Below are positions 7,717 through 16,555 of a stretch of 56,321 bases of DNA, in pieces. Position 1 is the first letter of the stretch; the number at the start of each line of letters is the position of its first letter. The stretch is taken from the NCBI GenBank assembly GCA_001556995.1, contig LSKF01000156.1, positions 1-56,321 of the forward strand, read 5' to 3'. The DNA is from Erythrobacteraceae bacterium CCH12-C2. GTDB lineage: Bacteria > Pseudomonadota > Alphaproteobacteria > Sphingomonadales > Sphingomonadaceae. The notes under the pieces are model-generated. The model had not been told where the DNA came from, made no database searches, and saw nothing but the letters and a program-made list of their open reading frames with translations. A program made the position numbers and the translations under genes.

Positions 7717-10677
7717 TCACAGCGCGTCGATCCGAAGAGGCAGAAACCCGTCGTGGTCGAGTTGGGCATCGTCGGAGAACACATAATCTCCGGTCAGATT
7801 GATGTGATCCCATCCCAGCGGAGAGATTTGCCCCAGTAGACCGTCGACGCCGGGCTGTCCCCGTGCTTTGAGCGCGCGCGCTGCCCGGTCGAGATTCTTG
7901 CAGTTGTAGAGAATGATTGCGGCCGACACGAGGTTAAGCCCGGCGGCGCGAAGTTGCTGGTTTTCGGTGCCGCGATCACGGAACCGGCCAAGGCGATGGA
8001 ACGCAACGGCCCGCGCCAAGGTGTTGCGGGCTTCGCCCTTGTTGAGTTCGGCGGTGACAAGCTTGCGCAAATCGGGGTCCTCGAACCAGCGCAAGGTGAA
8101 GAGGGTCCTCTCAATCCGCCCGATTTCACGCATGGCTGCGGCAAGGCTGTTCTGTTGCCGATAGGCAGAAAGCTTTCGCAAGACCAGCGACGGGGTTACC
8201 ACGCGGTTGCGCATCGCCGCGATGACTTGATGTATCTCTTCCCAGTGGCTGCGGATGAGGTTTTGGTCGAGGCGGTGGCCGAACAACGGTGCAAGCCTGC
8301 CATAGCGGGCCTTCGGTTCGAACGCGTACAGTCTCCGATCAGAAAGCCGGGGGATCCTTGGCTCGAAGCTGAGCCCCAGCATCGTCATGATGCAAAACAC
8401 GATGTCGGACACTCCGCCGCCATCGACGTGCAGCGCGGCGACATCGACGCCGCTTTGATGGCCCAGAATGCCGTCAAGCGCATGGATGGCCTCGCCCGCG
8501 GTCCCGGCAATTACGGTTTGGTGCAGTGGGGCGTAGCGATCTGTGATCGTGGTGTAGATCTTGACGATGGGATCGCGACCGTAGTGGGCGTTGACTGCCC
8601 CGCCACTTTCTCCTGGTCCGCCAAGATAGTAATGCTGGCCATCCGCCGAAGCGCGCCAACCTTCACCGAACCATGCGGCGACAGGTTCGGCATGGATCGC
8701 GTCGGTCAGCGTGGCCAATGCTGCCCTGAATGTGTCCTCGCGCATGTGCCAGGTTTGCATTCTGAGCAATGCCCGCCGTGATGCGACGCTGCAGATATCG
8801 GCCATTCGGCTGAGGCCCAGGTTGGTGGCTTCAGCGATCAGGCTGGCAATGAATACCTTTTCGTCACTCGGGGGGAGTCCGGTCGAGACATGGGTGAAAT
8901 GGTCGATGAAGCCCGTCCATTTGGCGACCTGTTGCAGCACGTCAGTGATCCGCACCGTCGGCAACATGCGATAGAACTGCAAAGCTGTGTCGCGCGATTG
9001 CTCTTCGTCTGCCGCGCTTTCCTTGGGCATCTTCGGGAATCGAAGCCGGTCGCCGGTAAACAACGCCGCATCCTTGGACGACAGGCTGTTCGCCGTCGCG
9101 AGCAGCGCCCGGTCAAGCTGCGCCGACTTGGCAGCGATCCACTGCTCGAACTCCAGCTTGCCAGGATCAGGCAATCTCGACGGCTGAATGATCGGCGCCA
9201 CCGAGGGGCGGATTAAGTCTTCGAGCGCGCGGTGCATTCGCGATGTGGGAACCCAAAGATCGCCTGAAGCCACCGCGCTTGCCACGGCAAAGTATGAGGC
9301 AAGCTCCCAATATGTCCGGTCGATCTTTCCGTCGACGAACAGATGTCGGCGCCATCGATGCTCGATATGACCGAGCGGAACATCGATAGGGAGCGGCTTG
9401 CGCCAGTTTCCGCCAAGATCAACGAGGATGCCCATTGCGGTACGGAGCGAGGACGTCGACTGGCGCCCATCGAACGCAAACGTAGCGAGAAAGCGGCTGC
9501 CGATCTGCTTGAATACCCGGTATTCCGGTTGGAGTTCGCCTGCGATATCCGGGCGACCCGGCTTCGTCGAGCGGCGAATGAGCTGCGCATCGGCTTCTAT
9601 CAGATCGAGACCAGCGACAGAGGTGACGGCAGCCTCAACATTTTCGCCTTTGCGCAGAGCCATGGTCATTGCTTCGAGCACGGCAGCGATCCTGACGAGC
9701 CGCTCTCGTCCTTGATCGGCCGAGGCAAGGATGGTTTCGCCCAGGCGCTTGCGGGCCCGGAGGTTGGCCCGCCCCACCAGCGATCCGAACATGGCAAGCG
9801 CAGCATCTGTAGTGGTGGCCTCCAATTCGCGCATTGTTGCCACCAGCGTTGCCATGCGGCGAGGCGGCGTCATCTGCTGGAGCGCCTGTGCGGTCAGACG
9901 AACGCCTTCGCGCGCCAACTGGTTCATTCTGGCCCATGCCGCGTCAGGAACCGAAACTTCATCGATCCCAATCGCCCGGATCGCATCGATCTTGTCGAGA
10001 AGTTCAAGCAGTGTGCGGGCGCTCACGCGGTTTGGCGGTGCTCGCAGCCAGCTCAACCGGCTTTGCTGATCATGGACTTTCTCGGCCAGAACTGCGTCCA
10101 GCCTTTGCCGGGACGCGGTGTCGAGCTGGGCATGAATTGAAGCTGCGAAAGCTTTGTCGGCCTGGTGCAGCGCCGATGCCACCATCCGTTCGATGACGCT
10201 CGCTCCCGGAATGATGATCCGATCTGTGCGCATCCTATCGGCGAGGCGGTCGAGCAATGCCTGACCATCCGTTAGCGCAAGAGCCTCATCGTCAAGCCAT
10301 GCGCCAAGCTCGGAACGCAGCGGATGGCTCAGGTCGCGGAAGCCATGATTTCGCTTGATGGTCGCCAGCTGCTCATATCGCGTCGGCCCGCGCCGCGCGA
10401 ATTCAGCAATCGCCTCGGCATCGACGTTGACCTGTTCGGCGATGTAATCGAGCATGACAGCCGGCAGCACTTCGCCACGGCGTAGATATCGGCCAGGAAA
10501 GCGCAGACAGCACAGCTGCAAGGCGTAGCCAAGCTTGGTCGCTGGCGTTCGGGCCTTGGCGATGAGGGTAAGATCGGTATCGTCGAGGCTGTAGTGCCGA
10601 ACCACCTCTTGCTCGGTGGCGGGCAGCGCCAAAAGCTCTGCTCTTTGCCTTTCTGTCATTGGAATGCGTGCAGGCAT
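7717..10677 (-). CDS. tnpA: Tn3 family transposase TnpA (transposon A)
   Basis: The 986-aa DDE transposase has the N-terminal DNA-binding DUF4158 region (ALPATEQEVVRHYSLDD) and the C-terminal catalytic domain. Its motifs are ADGQHYYLGG, GGGVSDIVF and the final NKGEARNTLARAV. It would cleave and join the terminal repeats during replicative transposition. ATG 10677 (MPARIPMTERQ) is preferred over 10797, since the upstream 40 residues fall in the res region. The length is normal and no internal stop is seen, so it is probably active. Confidence 0.95.
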   Translation of the reverse strand: MPARIPMTERQRAELLALPATEQEVVRHYSLDDTDLTLIAKARTPATKLGYALQLCCLRFPGRYLRRGEVLPAVMLDYIAEQVNVDAEAIAEFARRGPTRYEQLATIKRNHGFRDLSHPLRSELGAWLDDEALALTDGQALLDRLADRMRTDRIIIPGASVIERMVASALHQADKAFAASIHAQLDTASRQRLDAVLAEKVHDQQSRLSWLRAPPNRVSARTLLELLDKIDAIRAIGIDEVSVPDAAWARMNQLAREGVRLTAQALQQMTPPRRMATLVATMRELEATTTDAALAMFGSLVGRANLRARKRLGETILASADQGRERLVRIAAVLEAMTMALRKGENVEAAVTSVAGLDLIEADAQLIRRSTKPGRPDIAGELQPEYRVFKQIGSRFLATFAFDGRQSTSSLRTAMGILVDLGGNWRKPLPIDVPLGHIEHRWRRHLFVDGKIDRTYWELASYFAVASAVASGDLWVPTSRMHRALEDLIRPSVAPIIQPSRLPDPGKLEFEQWIAAKSAQLDRALLATANSLSSKDAALFTGDRLRFPKMPKESAADEEQSRDTALQFYRMLPTVRITDVLQQVAKWTGFIDHFTHVSTGLPPSDEKVFIASLIAEATNLGLSRMADICSVASRRALLRMQTWHMREDTFRAALATLTDAIHAEPVAAWFGEGWRASADGQHYYLGGPGESGGAVNAHYGRDPIVKIYTTITDRYAPLHQTVIAGTAGEAIHALDGILGHQSGVDVAALHVDGGGVSDIVFCIMTMLGLSFEPRIPRLSDRRLYAFEPKARYGRLAPLFGHRLDQNLIRSHWEEIHQVIAAMRNRVVTPSLVLRKLSAYRQQNSLAAAMREIGRIERTLFTLRWFEDPDLRKLVTAELNKGEARNTLARAVAFHRLGRFRDRGTENQQLRAAGLNLVSAAIILYNCKNLDRAARALKARGQPGVDGLLGQISPLGWDHINLTGDYVFSDDAQLDHDGFLPLRIDAL

Positions 10678-10807
10678 CAACCGAATCCCTTCACAAACGT
10701 CTTTCCATTCGTTATCGAATTGAAAGAGGATTTTGAAAGCCGTAATCGCTGACGGGAACGTGACTGCCCACGGCCTTTCAGAAACGACCGTTTGCAAATG
10801 AGGTCAC
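10678..10807. promoter_or_regulatory. Divergent tnpA-tnpR intergenic region, probable res site
   Basis: The 130 bp between the divergent transposase and resolvase genes is where Tn3-family res sites and both promoters lie. Individual resolvase subsites could not be delimited by eye. Confidence 0.55.
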
Positions 10808-11386
10808 ATGCTGATCGGCTATGCGCGTATCTCCAAGGGCGACGATCAGAGTACCGCGTTGCAGATGCGTGCTTTGAAGGACGCGGGGTGCCAGCGGGTC
10901 TTTGAGGAGACCGCAAGCGGTGGGCGCTGGGATCGGCCCGAACTGCACCGAATGCTCGATCAGCTTCGCGACGGTGATGTTGTGGTGGTCTGGAAGCTGG
11001 ATCGCCTTTCACGATCATTGAAAGACTTGCTGCACCTGCTCGATCGGATCGAGGCGGCTAAAGCGGGTTTTCGATCGCTGACTGAAAGCATCGACACGAT
11101 GACACCGGCAGGCCGGATGATGATGCAGATGGTCGGCAGCTTCGCCGAGTTCGAACGCGCCATGATCCGCGAGCGCACCAAAGCCGGTCTCGATCAGGCG
11201 CGATCCGAGGGTCGCGTTGGTGGCCGCCGACCAAAGCTGAATGCCAGGCAACGCGCCGAAATAGCCGACAGCGTGACATCGGGCCGCAAGTCCGCTGCTG
11301 AAATGGCCCGCATCTTCGGTGTCAGCCAACCCACAGTGTCGCGGATTGTTGCCGCGCGGCGCGCTTTCCTCAAAGACACCGTATGA
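10808..11386 (+). CDS. tnpR: Serine recombinase / resolvase TnpR (transposon A)
   Basis: The 192-aa resolvase begins MLIGYARISKGD with the catalytic serine at residue 9. It contains VWKLDRLSRSLKDLL and FAEFERAMIRERTKAGLDQA of the E-helix region, and ends in a helix-turn-helix (KSAAEMARIFGVSQPTVSR). It resolves cointegrates at res. The stop codon overlaps the start of the cargo gene (ATGA), so the two are translationally coupled. Confidence 0.95.
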   Translation: MLIGYARISKGDDQSTALQMRALKDAGCQRVFEETASGGRWDRPELHRMLDQLRDGDVVVVWKLDRLSRSLKDLLHLLDRIEAAKAGFRSLTESIDTMTPAGRMMMQMVGSFAEFERAMIRERTKAGLDQARSEGRVGGRRPKLNARQRAEIADSVTSGRKSAAEMARIFGVSQPTVSRIVAARRAFLKDTV

Positions 11387-12738
11387 ACGTCGGCCACGAT
11401 CTCTCCCGCATCATAAAATTCGCAACCCGCGATGATTGGGCCGAAGCCCTGCATGATGCGCTTTCCGACCACGTCGGTGCCGCAATGGAGGAGTTCAACC
11501 TCGAATTTGGTGAGATCGGCGACATCATCAGCGATCATTACACCGGGGTTTTGTTTGGCTGCGCGCTTGAAGACCTGATGACACGCCGGTTCGAACCCGA
11601 TGGCGAAAATCTGGTCGACGACTACCTCAAGCGGCGTGGCTGGAACGAAAAGGCACCGACAAAGACCTATCTTCGCGCCCTTCGGGACTCAGCGATGAGC
11701 TTGTACGAAGTCAGTGACATCGTTCCAGGTGAGGGGTTTGCCGCTCGCGATCTCGTGCGTGGCGGGGACCCCATTCGTATCAGGGAAAAATCCGGTTCGC
11801 GCACGCTGCGGCAATGGGACAGGATTGCCGTGCGGGTCGTGCCCGAACGCAGCGCCCACGTGTTGTCCGGTGTCATCCTGCCTTTCACGCTTGAGGCTGC
11901 CGAAAACCTGCTCGATGGGTTCAGGGTCGCGAGCGGGAAGCGCCGAAAGTCGGCCAAGATAGATATCGAAGACGAAACACTTGCCAGCATCGCACATCTG
12001 TTCACCACTGCATGGCTGTTCGACGTCCTGCCCAGAGCGATGGGGCTGCAATCCCCCATGGTGCAGAATACCGATGGCGATGACCTCGTGTTCCACAATG
12101 TACGCTTTCCGGTCAAGCGCGGCGCTTCCGCTGAAGCCGTCGCTGCGCTGCTCGATGCGCACCCCGAACTGCACCGCGCGAACGATCAGTATTGGAACTG
12201 GCTGAAGCCGTCAGCAGACACGATACCGCGTGCAAAAGGGCCCGGGAAACTCGCGTTCGGAACAAGCACCGATGATGGCCGGACGGTGTTCGGCACCATC
12301 GAACTCAAGGGCAAGTCTCTCGCTCTTTCGGTCAACTCAGCCAATCGGGCCAAGATCGGCACCGCAGCGCTATCCGAATTGCTGGGCACCGCCGTGGGCA
12401 AGCCGTTGACCGAAATCGTGACGATCGAGCAGGCCATGCGCGACCACCAACGTCTGCCGTCGGCAGAGCCTGCTGTTCCGCCGGAAGCGGCTGCGCAGCT
12501 GGTCCATGATGTCATGGACAGACATTACCGCGAAGCGCTCGACCAGCCTGTCGGCATGCTGGGCGAGCTCACACCTCGCGAGGCAGCAAAAACCGCGAGC
12601 GGGCGCAAAAAGATCGCTGAGTGGCTCAAATTCATTGAAAACCGGGCAGCAAATCACCCCAATGACGCGGATCCCATGGCTACCTACGATTTTTCCTGGA
12701 TCTGGCGGGAGCTCGGGGTCGAACAGCTCAGAAAATAG
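11383..12738 (+). CDS. Transposon A cargo gene, unknown protein (451 aa)
   Basis: This protein was not recognised as a whole. It begins at an ATG that overlaps the tnpR stop by 4 nt and ends 23 nt before the right terminal repeat, so it fills the cargo slot of transposon A. It is soluble with no signal peptide. The C-terminal 75 residues (LDQPVGMLGELTPREAAK ... GRKKIAEWLKFIENRAAN) resemble a segment seen at the end of SEC-C-type and MbcA/ParS/Xre-like proteins, but this likeness is weak. Residues about 265-370 (GKLAFGTSTDDGRTVFGTIE, then LALSVNSANRAKIG) look like a beta-rich domain. The role could be defence, regulation or stress; sequence alone does not decide. Confidence 0.75.
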   Translation: MNVGHDLSRIIKFATRDDWAEALHDALSDHVGAAMEEFNLEFGEIGDIISDHYTGVLFGCALEDLMTRRFEPDGENLVDDYLKRRGWNEKAPTKTYLRALRDSAMSLYEVSDIVPGEGFAARDLVRGGDPIRIREKSGSRTLRQWDRIAVRVVPERSAHVLSGVILPFTLEAAENLLDGFRVASGKRRKSAKIDIEDETLASIAHLFTTAWLFDVLPRAMGLQSPMVQNTDGDDLVFHNVRFPVKRGASAEAVAALLDAHPELHRANDQYWNWLKPSADTIPRAKGPGKLAFGTSTDDGRTVFGTIELKGKSLALSVNSANRAKIGTAALSELLGTAVGKPLTEIVTIEQAMRDHQRLPSAEPAVPPEAAAQLVHDVMDRHYREALDQPVGMLGELTPREAAKTASGRKKIAEWLKFIENRAANHPNDADPMATYDFSWIWRELGVEQLRK

Positions 12739-12761
12739 CAGCAACCGGACAATGCGACCGA

Positions 12762-12792
12762 CTACCGTATATCTGTGTCCCAATAATGCACT
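12762..12792 (-). repeat. Transposon A right terminal inverted repeat
   Basis: Perfect inverted copy of 7655-7685. It abuts the in-frame remnant of an IS3 transposase that begins at 12793. Confidence 0.85.
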
Positions 12793-13488
12793 GGGGCCTA
12801 CTTCGTGTCCGAAGCCACGGTCTACCGCCTGCTCAAGGCCCACGACCTCATCACCAGCCCGGCCTATACGGTGATCAAGGCGGCAGAGGCGTTCCACACG
12901 AAGACCACGCGCCCGAATGAGATGTGGCAGACAGACTTTACCTACTTCAAGATCATCGGGTGGGGCTGGATGTATCTGTCGACCGTGCTCGACGATTACT
13001 CGCGCTACATCATTGCATGGAAGCTCTGCACCACCATGCGAGCCGAGGACGTCACTGACACGCTCGATATGGCGCTAGCAGCCTCAGGCTGCGATCACGC
13101 CAACGTGCTGCACAGGCCCCGCCTGCTCAGCGATAATGGCCCCAGCTACATCGCTGGCGAACTGGCCGAATACATCGAGGCCAACAAGATGAGCCACGTG
13201 CGCGGCGCACCCTTCCACCCACAGACCCAAGGCAAGATCGAGCGCTGGCACCAGACCCTGAAGAACCGCGTGCTGCTAGAGAACTACTTCCTGCCCGGCG
13301 ATCTCCACCAGCAGATCGAGGCCTTCGTCGAGCATTACAACCACTGCCGATACCACGAGAGCCTCGACAATGTGACACCTGCCGATACCTACTTCGGCAG
13401 GGCTCCTGCCATCATCAAACGAAGAGAAAGGATCAAGCGAAAGACACTCGAACATCGGCGCTTGCAACACCGCAGGCTCGCCGCCTAA
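12793..13488 (+). pseudogene. IS3-family transposase OrfB, 5'-truncated
   Basis: 231 in-frame codons remain of an IS3-type DDE integrase: WQTDFTYF (first Asp), LLSDNGPSY (second Asp) and QGKIERWHQTLKNR (Glu). The frame runs open (GAYFVSEATVYRLLKAHDL) from the right end of transposon A, so the N-terminus and OrfA were removed there. Catalytic residues are intact, but with the left end lost the element cannot move by itself. Confidence 0.88.
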
Positions 13489-13523
13489 CATCAAACCTCA
13501 GACGAGGCCCGCACTCCGCAAAC

Positions 13524-14657
13524 CTACGCCGCGAGTTGTGCCAAATGTTCTGACGACGGACAATCGACCCCTATGGATAGGTAGTCCAAACCAAGCGGCA
13601 CAGAAATGAGAAGGACCAAGGCAGCTGCGCTCACTTTTCGGTCCGGCTTCATCCGCTGCGCTTGCCATAGCAATGCTGCCGCGGAGAAGAGGAGGGCGGG
13701 CAGCCACCCAAGGTCTACAGGTACCCCTTCGCGGAGCGTATGTGCACCGAGCGCGTGGAAGTATACGCCGGGAATTTTGGCGCCAAGCGGTTCGTAATGG
13801 GTGTCGCTCGTTCCAGAGAAGGTTTGGCCGATCACGACAGCTGCACCGTCGAATGTATTACTTGCAAACCTGCCCCTCAGGACGTCGATGTAGCTGACGT
13901 TTTTGATCGTATGGATGTTGATCCCAAAGTCAGGCCGGTAGAGGCGCCGGTCTCCACGGTAACCGGCTAGCCCTGCTGATATGGAGGGTATCTTCTTCCC
14001 ATCGACCAATTCGAGTGTAGGGAATCGGTAGCTGAGGCCAAAGGGGCCTGCCTCCCCGACCATCGACGCGAGCCTTGCTCGTTCGCGGAATATTCTCGCT
14101 GGCATCATCGTCGCATAGCGCTCAATGCCCACCTCTGATGCAGGTGCTGCACCAAGGTAGACCTCGTCGTGGCGGGCCAGTGCTTCGGCCAATGCCATAT
14201 CGGATGCTTGGTTTGTAGGATCAGCGTAGGCCTTGTCGAAGAACACGCGTGTTGCACCGGCTGCGAACAGCCGGTCGATCAGCTGCGCGTCCTGTTTCCG
14301 ATCGGGAATGTCGGTCTGAAGTTCATTGAGGGTGGCATCATCGATCGTGACGACGACGATATCGCTCGGAGCCTCGTGGGACCGGATCTCCGCTCTCACC
14401 GCACGGTAAACGTCTTCAGCCGGCAAGCCGAGCTCGACGAGGCCTGCGATCACTCCGATGCCGAGTGCCATTGCGACGATCTTCATCGGTTTCGATGCCC
14501 AAATGCGCACGCGACGCTTCGCGCTTGGCTTGCCGATGCGCCTCTGGACTAGGACATCTCTGAACTTGCGGCGTAGCCACCGCACTGCTGAAACTCGTTT
14601 CACGACCGCTGCTCCGGATCGCCGCGCCGCGGCTCCAAATTTGTCGGCGGCGAGCAT
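13524..14657 (-). pseudogene. CHASE2-domain sensor protein, 3'-truncated by IS3 element
   Basis: The 377-aa frame begins MLAADKFGAAARR, has one transmembrane segment (about residues 60-80), and then a periplasmic CHASE2 sensor domain: SDIVVVTIDDATL, AGATRVFFDKAYADP, VVIGQTFSGTSDTHYEPLG and IPGVYFHALGAHTL. After that come two of the usual three post-CHASE2 helices. CHASE2 proteins normally continue into an output domain such as EAL, GGDEF, cyclase or kinase. That part is missing: the last 12 codons (CPSSEHLAQLAA) are read from the IS3 inverted repeat. A longer frame to 14816 exists, but the extra residues are unlike a protein start. Confidence 0.8.
13538..13562 (-). repeat. IS3-family right-end inverted repeat
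   Basis: On the minus strand this reads TGTCCGTCGTCAGAACATTT followed by GGCAC, starting with the TG typical of IS3 ends. It lies about 50 bp after the transposase stop and exactly at the point where the CHASE2 coding sequence loses family similarity. The matching left repeat is absent. Confidence 0.65.
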
Positions 14658-14761
14658 AACTAACAGATATCGAATAATTCTTAACGCGGTCTCCGGGTTG
14701 CGCTGACGCCGTTCGTGCGAGTGACGGAGCCCTTGGATCGGCCACCGGCACCTCGATGCAG

Positions 14762-14790
14762 TTGACCTTTGTCGACGAGTCGACAATACG
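14762..14790 (+). promoter_or_regulatory. R-M operon promoter with two GTCGAC sites in the spacer
   Basis: TTGACC (14762-14767), a 17-bp spacer and AATACG (14785-14790) make a plausible sigma-70 promoter whose start point would fall at about the ATG at 14797. The spacer holds two complete GTCGAC palindromes, at 14771-14776 and 14779-14784. GTCGAC is the sequence recognised by XamI, the family assigned to the restriction enzyme of this operon. No ribosome-binding site lies before the first ATG, which fits leaderless translation. Confidence 0.6.
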
Positions 14791-14796
14791 CGTCTT

Positions 14797-14973
14797 ATGA
14801 CCAATGTGCGCAACAAACCGAGCCGTCAGATTGTCGGCTTCTCGCTGTCGCCCGAGATGGCGCGCGCGGTAAAGGCCGAGGCCGCCAACCGCGGGCTGTC
14901 CCTTCGAAAGCTGTTCGAAGAGCTTTGGACCGGGTACGAGACCGACAAGGGGGAGGGGGGCAGTGGTTCTTGA
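14797..14973 (+). CDS. Small ribbon-helix-helix-like protein, putative R-M control gene (58 aa)
   Basis: The 58-aa product contains SRQIVGFSLSPEMARAVKAE then RGLSLRKLFEELW. This resembles an Arc/MetJ-type beta strand followed by two helices, as in small repressors and antitoxins. The gene has no ribosome-binding site and the predicted transcription start lies at its ATG. Its end overlaps the GTG start of the methyltransferase gene by 11 nt. First-gene position in a restriction-modification operon suggests it times expression, in the manner of C proteins but with a different fold. That role is inference. Confidence 0.6.
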   Translation: MTNVRNKPSRQIVGFSLSPEMARAVKAEAANRGLSLRKLFEELWTGYETDKGEGGSGS

Positions 14974-16555
14974 TGAGCGCCAGCTCGCCGGACTGGCTCA
15001 TGCCCTGATTGGTGAAGGCCTTTCGGTCACGCGAGCCGAAGAGCTTCTGATAGCTTCTTCCGAGGCTCCCAGCCCCGAAGTAATCGAACCCATCCGAAAG
15101 GCCATTGCAGCTGGTGATGATCCGCTGGGAGAGCTGTTCTGCACCCTTCGGTCCCCCAAGGAGCGTAGGGATAGCGGTGCGACCTATACGCCTCACGCTA
15201 TCGTGGCATCGATGCTTGCTTGGGCGGAAGATCAGGAGGACGTGCCCTCGCGCGTGGTCGATCCGGGCTGCGGTTCTGGCCGATTCCTGGTTGCGGCCGC
15301 TCGTGCCTTCCCGAGGGCCAGGCTGATTGGTGTCGAAACCGACCCTCTCGCGCTGCTTCTGCTTCGCGCCAACGCTGCCGTCTGCGGCTTCTCAAACCGT
15401 TTGTCCGTCGTGGCGCGCGACTACCGCGAAGTGAAGCTTCGCAAGATCAAGGGTGCCACGCTGTTCATCGGGAATCCTCCCTATGTGCGGCACCATCAGA
15501 TCGGCGAGAGATGGAAGCGATGGTTCGCTGAAACGGCCGCTCAGCACGGATTTCGGGCCAGCAAGCTCGCGGGTCTCCACATTCACTTTTTTCTGAAGAC
15601 GCGCAGCATCGGCCGTCCTGGTGATTTTGGTGCGTTCATCACGTCGGCCGAATGGATCGACGTCAACTACGGCTCTGTCTTGCGCGAGATGCTGGCGGAC
15701 GGGCTAGGGGGTGCGTCTCTGCATGTCATCAGCCCGAATGCGCCGCCATTCGCCGATGCGATGACTACGGGGGCCATCACCTGCTTCAAACTGGGCGGCC
15801 GGACTGATGATCTTGCCATCCGCGCGGTTGAGGGTCTTGATGAACTCGACAATCTGAAGGGCGGGCAGGCCGTGCCGTGGACCAGCCTCGAGAAGGCGGG
15901 GAGGTGGTCTCATTTCGTTCGCGAGGGGCCAGTGCCGGGCGCCGACGAAATCGAACTTGGCGAGTTGTTCCGCGTTCACCGCGGCCAGGTCACCGGTGCC
16001 AATAGCATCTGGATTGCTGGTGCGCGCGCGCATCGTTTGCCCTCCCGCTTTCTGCTACCGACGGTCACCCGGGCACGGGAGCTCATTGCGGCGGCACCAT
16101 CGCTCGACCGCGACGACGCTTTGCGCAGGGTCATCGATCTGCCGGTGGATCTGAACGACTTGTCCCCCAAGGAGCGGCGGGCAGTCGACGAGTTCCTTGC
16201 CTGGGCGCGCGCTCACGATGTGCCGTCAGGCTTTGTGGCCCGGCATCGCCGCGCATGGTGGTCCGTCGGCCTGCGAGAGCCTGCCCCGATCTTGTGCACC
16301 TATATGGCCCGCCGCCCGCCCGCATTCGTCCGCAATCGGTGCAATGCTCGCCACATCAACATCGCTCATGGCCTTTACCCAAGAGAGCCGATGGATGACG
16401 AACGTCTCGATCAGCTCTTGGCGTTCCTTACCGGCAACGTATCGACGACTTCGGGCCGAACCTATGCCGGGGGCCTCACCAAGTTCGAACCGCGCGAGGT
16501 CGAGCGTCTGCGCATCCCATCTCCCGATCGCCTGGCCGAGCTTGCTGGCCTATGA
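14963..16555 (+). CDS. Adenine-specific DNA methyltransferase of XamI-type R-M system
   Basis: The 530-aa N6-adenine methyltransferase of the gamma/Eco57I-like type has SAM motif I at residues 100-108 (DPGCGSGRF), the acidic motif GVETDPLAL at about 123-131, and catalytic motif IV NPPYV at 171-175, preceded by the ATYTPHAIVASM region common to this group. It would protect host DNA at the site cut by its partner. The start is GTG at 14963, inside the preceding small gene. Its stop overlaps the restriction gene start by 4 nt (ATGA), so methylase precedes nuclease in one coupled operon. The predicted target is GTCGAC, from the partner family. Confidence 0.85.
   Translation: MVLDERQLAGLAHALIGEGLSVTRAEELLIASSEAPSPEVIEPIRKAIAAGDDPLGELFCTLRSPKERRDSGATYTPHAIVASMLAWAEDQEDVPSRVVDPGCGSGRFLVAAARAFPRARLIGVETDPLALLLLRANAAVCGFSNRLSVVARDYREVKLRKIKGATLFIGNPPYVRHHQIGERWKRWFAETAAQHGFRASKLAGLHIHFFLKTRSIGRPGDFGAFITSAEWIDVNYGSVLREMLADGLGGASLHVISPNAPPFADAMTTGAITCFKLGGRTDDLAIRAVEGLDELDNLKGGQAVPWTSLEKAGRWSHFVREGPVPGADEIELGELFRVHRGQVTGANSIWIAGARAHRLPSRFLLPTVTRARELIAAAPSLDRDDALRRVIDLPVDLNDLSPKERRAVDEFLAWARAHDVPSGFVARHRRAWWSVGLREPAPILCTYMARRPPAFVRNRCNARHINIAHGLYPREPMDDERLDQLLAFLTGNVSTTSGRTYAGGLTKFEPREVERLRIPSPDRLAELAGL

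Larger units (their letters stand above)
7655..12792. mobile_element. Tn3-family transposon A (tnpA-res-tnpR-cargo)
   Basis: The 5.1-kb unit is bounded by 31-bp perfect inverted repeats (AGTGCATTATTGGGACACAG at the left end). It contains a 986-aa Tn3 transposase, a divergent serine resolvase with a 130-bp intergenic res region, and one cargo gene overlapping the resolvase gene. Unlike most Tn3 elements the ends do not begin with GGGG. The left flank is a broken monooxygenase gene and the right flank a broken IS3 transposase; the flanking 5-mers differ, so there is no intact target duplication. Confidence 0.85.

Noticed and set aside
7652..12795. Near-match target duplication for transposon A (CTGAG / CTGGG)
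   Set aside because: Only four of five bases agree and the flanks belong to unrelated broken genes, so it was not taken as a true duplication.
14771..14784. GTCGAC being restricted to the R-M promoter
   Set aside because: The sequence also occurs elsewhere in the window, for example near 9454 and 18939; only the doublet in the promoter spacer is notable.
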